From: Pycnococcus provasolii
Lineage: Eukaryota > Chlorophyta > Pseudoscourfieldiophyceae > Pseudoscourfieldiales
Assembly (NCBI GenBank): GCA_049487715.1
Contig: CP150547.1
Span: forward strand, 310,001 to 374,000
Direction of reading: 5' to 3'
Length of the DNA: 64,000 nucleotides
The notes below the pieces were generated by a model, which saw only the letters and a list, made by a program, of their open reading frames with translations, did not search any database and was not told where the DNA came from. The translations under genes and the position numbers were made by a program. Shown in pieces: positions 59,901 through 64,000 of this stretch (its first letter is position 1; the number at the start of each line of letters is the position of its first letter).

Positions 59901-62239
59901 GCTTGCGCCAGCTCACGACGAAGCATCTTCATGAGTGTTCGCTTTACCATGATGCGCTGCTTCTTCTGCTCTTCTGCATACTCCGACCAGCTCTCGAAGC
60001 TTCCAATCAGCTGAGAGTTGAGCATCCTCTTCAGGAATCGCTTCATTTTCACGCCATTCTCCTTCTTTGTTTGCCAAGCCTCCTTCCACGTCGCAAATGC
60101 CGAAGCGGCAGCGCGCATCAGCATTTTTCCTGCAGCGATACGTAGCTTCTGACGCATCTCCTGCGCCTCCGAGACGTGCTCGCTCCAACGGTCGAATGCC
60201 TGTGCAATCTCTCGATTCTTTAGACGTCCAAGACTTCGTTCAATCTTCGTCCTCATCTCGCGCATTTCTTCCGACATCTCAGCCCAGCGGTCAAAGGCAT
60301 TGCTCACGCATCGGTTCTTCACACGAAGAATGATTCGTTTCAACCTCTCCTGCGTTTGCTCCTCCTGCCGCTTCGCGAGTTTTCTCTCACGCTCCTCGCG
60401 CTCCTCGCGTTCGCGCTCCGCAATTTCGAACTGAATAACGTCGAGCCAGTGATTAAATGCGGTAACGAGCTGCCCATGCTTCATTTTGACTGCGACGCGC
60501 GTAAGCAAGACGCGCATATTCACCGTCTCCTCGACAAACGACGTCCATCTGTCAAATGCTCCAGCAATTTCGCGATTTCTTAGGCGTCCCAGGCTGCGCT
60601 CAATCTTCACACGCATTTCCTTAGCCTCCTCCGCGAATTCAATCCAGCGCTCCATCGCATCGCTGACACAGCGCATCATCATCTTCATGGCAGCACGCTT
60701 GAGCTTTGCGCGCGTCTCGCTAACTTCGCCGCACATCTCCACCCACGTTTCGAACGCGCTCGCCACGCACCGGTTCAGCATGCGAGCTGCGGCGCGCTCA
60801 AGCTTAGCACGCATGTCTTTCGCCTCGTCGCACATCTCGCACCAGCGCTCCCACGCGCCAATGAGTTGCGAGTTTTTCATCTTCGCCGCGCACCGCGATA
60901 GCTTCAGCCTCATGTCCTGCGCCTCTTCGGTCATCTCGCACCAGCGACTCCACGCGCCGAGAATCTCGCGATTCTTCATCTTCATGGCACATCGCTCGAG
61001 CTTGACACGCATTTCGTGTGCTTCTTCTGTCATCTCGCACCAGCGCGTCCATGCGCCGAGAATCTGCGAATTCTTCATCTTGGTTGCACATCGAGCGAGC
61101 TTGACGCGCATTTCTCTCGCCTCTTCAGCCATCTCACACCATCGATCGAATGCGCCGCTGATTGCACGATTGAGCATCTTTTTCGCCGCGCCATTGAGAA
61201 GTCCTCGAGTCTTTTTGTTCTCGCTGTAGACACCATGCCACTGCTGCCACGCCATGGCGACGCATCGCATCATCATGCGAAACGCCGCTCGCTTCATTTT
61301 CTTCTTCACTTCGATCGCCTCGAGCGTGACTGTTTTGAATTGCGTCCAAGCGCGAGCGAGCTCCTGCTGCAGAATGCGGCGCAGAACCTGTTCCATCTTA
61401 GAAAGGCGTAGTGCCTCCGCCTCCGCCTCCGCCTTCTGCGACCTGAGCCTGCCCTCCTTCAGCTCCTCGGCGAGCCGCTTGCGTTCGTTGCTTTTCGCAT
61501 CCGCCGCCACCGCGCGCCAAGCGGAGAATACCTTGTACTTGTCGCCGTGCAAGATGCGCTGCAGCACCTCGCGCATTCTCTGCTCCCTGAGCTGCTCCAT
61601 GCTTTCTTTGAGGCCCTCGAGTTCCTTTTCCAGCGCGCGCTTCTGATCTTGCCTCTCCTCGATGATGCGGTACTTGTATCGCTCCGTGCGCGCCCAACCT
61701 TTCCAGTCGACGAAAGCAGCTTGCAAGTTGTGTCCCATGACGCGGTGGAGAAGACTCTGAAACCTCGGCTCACGCAGTTTTGCGACGATGCGGTTTTCTT
61801 TATCCTGCACGACCGCTTTCCACGTGTTGAGTGCTGCGACAAGCTGTCGGTTCGCCATTCTTCTTGCAAGTTTTTGAAGTTTTCCGTAAGCTTTCACTTG
61901 CACACTGATGTCGTCGAGTACCGTCGTCACGCTCTCCGCGAGTATGTTGAGCGGTCCCGTCGCCTCGTTTCTCAGTGCGTCGAACGTCTTTTGCATTTCG
62001 AGGAGTTTGTCTACCTTGGTCATAGGCTGCATGGCCAAGGAAGCGTTCCTGAACGACGTTTTATTTTTGGAGGCGAGTTCGTTTACGCCAGTGACGAGCG
62101 CCTCTCCTGCGAGTTTCAGTTGGTCGAAGAGCGTCTCCACGAGGTCCTTGTCTTCCGAGAGAGCGGGTCTCTGAAACCGAGAAGAGGTACTGCTACCGGA
62201 CGACGTGCCCGGCCGGTTTCCAGCGCCGGAGTACGCCAT
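56987..62239 (-). CDS. Sfi1-type centrin-binding repeat protein
   Basis: 1750 aa, ATG at 62239, single exon. From about residue 130 to 1,270 the protein is one long helix of more than 25 units of ~33 residues, each with a tryptophan and the pattern GAFDRWCEMAEEAREMRVKL or ARCATKMKNSQILGAWTRW. This is the AFxxWxxxxx(K/R)L periodicity of Sfi1, whose repeats each bind one centrin on the centriole/basal-body half-bridge or contractile fibres. Units near 60600-61150 are the most alike (EMRVKLxRCAxKMKN), suggesting recent duplication. The N-terminal ~125 residues and a helical part at ~1,270-1,400 (LDHLERMQREVVSLRQRC) are non-repetitive. The last 350 residues are Ser/Thr/Pro-rich and disordered. 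A role at basal bodies or spindle poles is inference from the repeats. Confidence 0.85.
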   Translation of the reverse strand: MAYSGAGNRPGTSSGSSTSSRFQRPALSEDKDLVETLFDQLKLAGEALVTGVNELASKNKTSFRNASLAMQPMTKVDKLLEMQKTFDALRNEATGPLNILAESVTTVLDDISVQVKAYGKLQKLARRMANRQLVAALNTWKAVVQDKENRIVAKLREPRFQSLLHRVMGHNLQAAFVDWKGWARTERYKYRIIEERQDQKRALEKELEGLKESMEQLREQRMREVLQRILHGDKYKVFSAWRAVAADAKSNERKRLAEELKEGRLRSQKAEAEAEALRLSKMEQVLRRILQQELARAWTQFKTVTLEAIEVKKKMKRAAFRMMMRCVAMAWQQWHGVYSENKKTRGLLNGAAKKMLNRAISGAFDRWCEMAEEAREMRVKLARCATKMKNSQILGAWTRWCEMTEEAHEMRVKLERCAMKMKNREILGAWSRWCEMTEEAQDMRLKLSRCAAKMKNSQLIGAWERWCEMCDEAKDMRAKLERAAARMLNRCVASAFETWVEMCGEVSETRAKLKRAAMKMMMRCVSDAMERWIEFAEEAKEMRVKIERSLGRLRNREIAGAFDRWTSFVEETVNMRVLLTRVAVKMKHGQLVTAFNHWLDVIQFEIAEREREEREERERKLAKRQEEQTQERLKRIILRVKNRCVSNAFDRWAEMSEEMREMRTKIERSLGRLKNREIAQAFDRWSEHVSEAQEMRQKLRIAAGKMLMRAAASAFATWKEAWQTKKENGVKMKRFLKRMLNSQLIGSFESWSEYAEEQKKQRIMVKRTLMKMLRRELAQAFDRWLQYLDDLAQQRKEEHENRIKMERFARKLRNREIIGAFTRWAEMTEEAVAMRVKLTRFMKRLQNSGLIAAFATWFDWVQEMLEMKRKIRKVLMKTMNAAMANAWAKWIQMVEDARANLSEEERREGVLRRAMARMLNARVAAAFGAWQDVWAQKQRVKGMIRRLMNRGLAMAFQTWYDVWQETVRERMAEDEEEARKERVVMQVLQKLKNREMAAAWSAWFEQVEQKRRLRGLANRMRMGAASKAFAMWISVVEERGDQRRLLHKVAARMLMRRVSMAFNSWLDAIESIRRTRNLMSRMRNPMVGHCFNLWLDAVDEAREANADALSKAEREDLEERRRKAEAERLRLEREHSLKSKAAVHFRQRESLMVFVIWKENWESIKAERMRIQAAYMRMTRSAMGKAFQRWREMLDETQEQREIAQRALQRMRNLAMSRAFVNWRQNARALKKNREARIAESQVAQAHQRVLLPMLELIEKGCTDLAAAGKTVKNRSHYSETQKETWSLISSLRHLVDLAEKRSVQRDPKLASVKVRQQIRQSPYQASEVVLDHLERMQREVVSLRQRCISLAARETLAAKSLQEERTRLANEMRHQLAQALQNGARKMEARLQQGVYAASHLPIDMYFGDSMEDIANSLLSENSPPSNFAVGGDMESRPTTTMSYASSSMPPMSKAFSSTSMRPNSTSRPSTSAISRRSSVESMPDGNRPSTSSIVGFTSTSTESGVEASIPSSIPMPPSTAPAGARRPRYGVSLRKSMPNMPVDDSVENSYMIVKSQSGRISDGGAVAEAAVRRSTPASLFSGSSAQRSTWWSQANRSEGEDDDDDDTENAPQREAWERPVDPMVDINVPRRTRGAMHSNGPVGLRARTAAVSPRMPLHAHDPAYYTRPPAAGLLPEDLGITGGPPPVNLPKNQSEVTVRAHDKLIATPPPQERGGVKEVGKHMRMSFGSDAVNQGLMQHTIPGSSQQQ

Positions 62240-63228
62240 GGCAAGGCCTTAAGACGTTCAGGCCTTACGTCTTAAGGCCGGAGAGGAGAAGCTCCGAGCT
62301 CCGAGCAAGCCCCTCGCGAGATACTTCGCGCACTTCGCCTCCAGGGAACGTTGACTTTTTCCTCATCAATGCAAGCTCCTCGCAACTCGCAATGACCCAT
62401 TCCATTCCATTCGCCAAGGCCATTCCATCAAAAACGCCTTTGCAAAAGAGCCTCTCGAACGTCCAATATGTAAGGAGGGAACTTTACCTACCTACGGTAC
62501 AGTACCGTGAACTTTTACCATGCCGGCACACATAATTAACAGCACCTGTTGCCTGTTGCCTGTGATGTCCTGTGATGTGGTTTGGAATAATTACCGTAAC
62601 TTTGTATGAGGATGGTCCCAGTTGCCAGTGGAGGAGTGCTGTGCACAATTAACAATCAAGCAAAGGAAGCAAGCAGGCAGGTCTGTCAAGAGGTCTGTCA
62701 AGAGGTCTGTCATCAGGGGGAGTGATGGGTTAGGTTCATTTTATGGGTGCCGTCTTGCTTGGCCGTCATTTCCATTTCCAGGTTTCAATCGAATGAATGG
62801 GAAACTACAGTGAAGTTTACGATGACCGGTCGAGGACGTCTATCTGGGATGGCTTTACCATTTACCTTAATAATTGGCCTACGATAGTACTACCCGGTAG
62901 TGATCAATAGTCTACTGTATCATCCGGCGAGCGCTGTCCGGTGGTGAACGGAGAGCTCTGAGTTTGAGGAGGAACAGAAGCCCTGGGAGGAACATTATTA
63001 CGATGTGAGAAATCAGCTGAGAAAGGAATGTGGAAAGGAAGGTCAATTTACTGTACAGTAGTTCTTATCGTAGTGTCGTCCTTCTATCCCTACAGTAGTA
63101 CTAAGGTTAGACTATCCCTTAAGCCCTTCCCCATAGTTAAGAAACACACCCTTACCTTTACTAATAACCAACCTTAAGTTTCACCGGTTCATGGCGTCCA
63201 AACGGGTTACTCTTCTGCAGCTGCGTCG
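62240..63228. other. Divergent region (Sfi1-repeat gene / C-terminal coiled-coil gene)
   Basis: About 990 bp, no gene supported. It contains the hairpin 62245-62279, three copies of AGGTCTGTCAAG/ATC at 62680-62714, GTAGTACTA-type inverted motifs near 62887 and 63093, and CTTAAG at 63118-63123 and 63173-63178. Confidence 0.55.
62245..62279 (-). promoter_or_regulatory. 13-bp perfect stem-loop just upstream of the Sfi1-repeat start codon
   Basis: GGCCTTAAGACGT (62245-62257) and ACGTCTTAAGGCC (62267-62279) pair perfectly around a 9-nt loop. The element ends 5 nt before the ATG on the minus strand. If transcribed it would form a strong hairpin in the 5' UTR. As DNA it doubles the CTTAAG palindrome found upstream of other genes. 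Function is inference. Confidence 0.75.
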
Positions 63229-64000
63229 ATGTCAACGCCTTATTCTGCCTTTGACAACAATGCTTCTGCGGCCGGGGCCCCACATGGCCTTGCACATTCT
63301 TCTTCACGCACAGCTGGTGTTAAGGGAACTCAGCGGTTGCCCGCAGGAACCGGGGGCGGGTACCACCTCCCCATCGCGTTCGTCAGAGACCCGCAACCGC
63401 CGATATGCGCGAGCCCGAGAAGGGCGAACGCGAGGTACCTGCAACCGCCGCCGGAACACAGGAGATTTCACAGAACAACGGGCATACCCGCAAAGGTGCC
63501 GTCGGACGCGACGCCGCGCGTGCCCAAGCTGTCTCCCAGGACGCTCGCAAAAGTCAACGCAACGCCAACGCGCAACAACGGCATAATCAAGCCGCCGGCA
63601 ACAGCGCCGTCGGATGTCAGGTTCTTCGGGGGACCGCCGCCAAGAACCGCCGCGACTGCGGAAACAACAGCCACACACCAACACGGAGACGCTCTATCTG
63701 AGAGAGCGCTCAGAAGGGAGGTGGAACAGCTGCGCGAAAAACTTGCAGAGGCTTGTATCAGCGCCGAAGTGTGGAGGCGGCGTTGCAGAGCGGCGGAAAG
63801 CGGCGTCGCGGCAGAGCAGAGGTGCATGGCCATGGAGGCGCAGTCTGCGGAAGATCGCGAACTCGCCGAGCACATGAAGTCCGTATTCGCTTGGTCGCTG
63901 AGCGAGCTCAAGGGACTTGGCGGCGACCTGCAGGCGCACCTGCGCGGTCTGCAGAAGATGCAGCGAGAGCTTGTCGCAGGCTTCACGCTCGTGCCTCAGA
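63229..64000 (+). CDS. Unrecognised coiled-coil protein, 3' partial
   Basis: An open frame from the ATG at 63229 (MSTPYSAFDNNASAAGAPHG) runs without a stop to the window edge, 257 codons. The first ~165 residues are Pro/Arg/Thr-rich and basic, with no hydrophobic segment (SPRRANARYLQPPPEHRRF, VPKLSPRTLAKVNATPT). From about residue 165 it becomes a charged coiled coil (LSERALRREVEQLREKLAEA, ELAEHMKSVFAWSLSELKGL, HLRGLQKMQRELVAG). This mix of disordered N-terminus and coiled coil is like many cytoskeletal or centrosomal proteins, but I cannot name the family. The other frames over this region, including the minus-strand Ser/Cys-rich one, are shadows. CTTAAG palindromes lie ~50 and ~110 bp upstream. 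Confidence 0.7.
   Translation, partial: MSTPYSAFDNNASAAGAPHGLAHSSSRTAGVKGTQRLPAGTGGGYHLPIAFVRDPQPPICASPRRANARYLQPPPEHRRFHRTTGIPAKVPSDATPRVPKLSPRTLAKVNATPTRNNGIIKPPATAPSDVRFFGGPPPRTAATAETTATHQHGDALSERALRREVEQLREKLAEACISAEVWRRRCRAAESGVAAEQRCMAMEAQSAEDRELAEHMKSVFAWSLSELKGLGGDLQAHLRGLQKMQRELVAGFTLVPQ

Noticed and set aside
63468-63986. 172-codon minus-strand frame at the right edge
   Set aside because: Ser/Cys/Ala-rich shadow of the coiled-coil gene that is open on the plus strand to the window end.
1-64000. tRNA, rRNA or Shine-Dalgarno/operon structure
   Set aside because: No cloverleaf or rRNA core sequence noticed on either strand by eye, and the introns and alternating strands exclude a bacterial operon layout; a tRNAscan run would settle the tRNA question.

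Overview
This window is nuclear DNA of a photosynthetic, flagellated microalga. A prasinophyte-like green alga is my best guess. The evidence is a plastid-type FtsZ; a small protein with a transit-peptide-like N-terminus followed by a twin-arginine thylakoid signal and no secretory leader, which fits a primary plastid; the axonemal radial-spoke protein CFAP61; and a centrin-binding Sfi1-type repeat protein. Genes are mostly single-exon. Where frames must be joined, the introns are GT-AG and 50-143 nt long. No rRNA, tRNA, CRISPR array or bacterial operon structure was seen by eye.

Layout: the SMC5 3' end (1-516, +), then FtsZ in three exons (779-2561, -), a truncated patatin-like gene (3252-3816, +) ending in a 35-bp tandem repeat, an unrecognised helical protein (4615-5553, +), a Canopy-family ER protein (5656-6159, -), a two-finger C2HC protein (6608-7621, +) and a single-pass membrane protein (7724-8287, -). 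A degenerate transposon with inverted repeats lies at 8993-10476. Next come a TIR-like/TPR membrane protein with 14 nearly identical TPRs (10869-13937, +), an EF-hand-like protein (14144-15337, -), the thylakoid-targeted protein (15490-16017, +), a small coiled-coil protein (16059-16575, -), a NUMOD3-type protein (17035-19878, +), ITPase (19907-20569, -) and a small membrane peptide (21136-21333, +). Then follow a NEK kinase-DEP-DUF547 fusion (21696-24086, -), a Ubl/J-domain gene with an apparent frameshift (25522-26899, +) and CFAP61 (27035-30589, -).

The centrepiece is one gene of about 22 kb (32497-54420, +, one 75-nt intron). It encodes a receptor of about 7,280 residues: signal peptide, about 20 filamin-type repeats with RDxxGN-like motifs, a REJ/PKD-like region, a GPS motif, about five membrane helices and cytoplasmic IQ motifs, an architecture like a polycystin-1. 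It is followed by UBE2H (55872-56654, +), the Sfi1-repeat protein (56987-62239, -) and the start of a coiled-coil gene that leaves the window (63229-64000, +).

Genes alternate strand almost perfectly, giving alternating shared promoters and tail-to-tail 3' ends. Several genes relate to cilia or basal bodies (CFAP61, the Sfi1 repeats, NEK, C2HC, EF-hand, perhaps the polycystin-like giant); others concern the plastid. There is no operon-like functional grouping.
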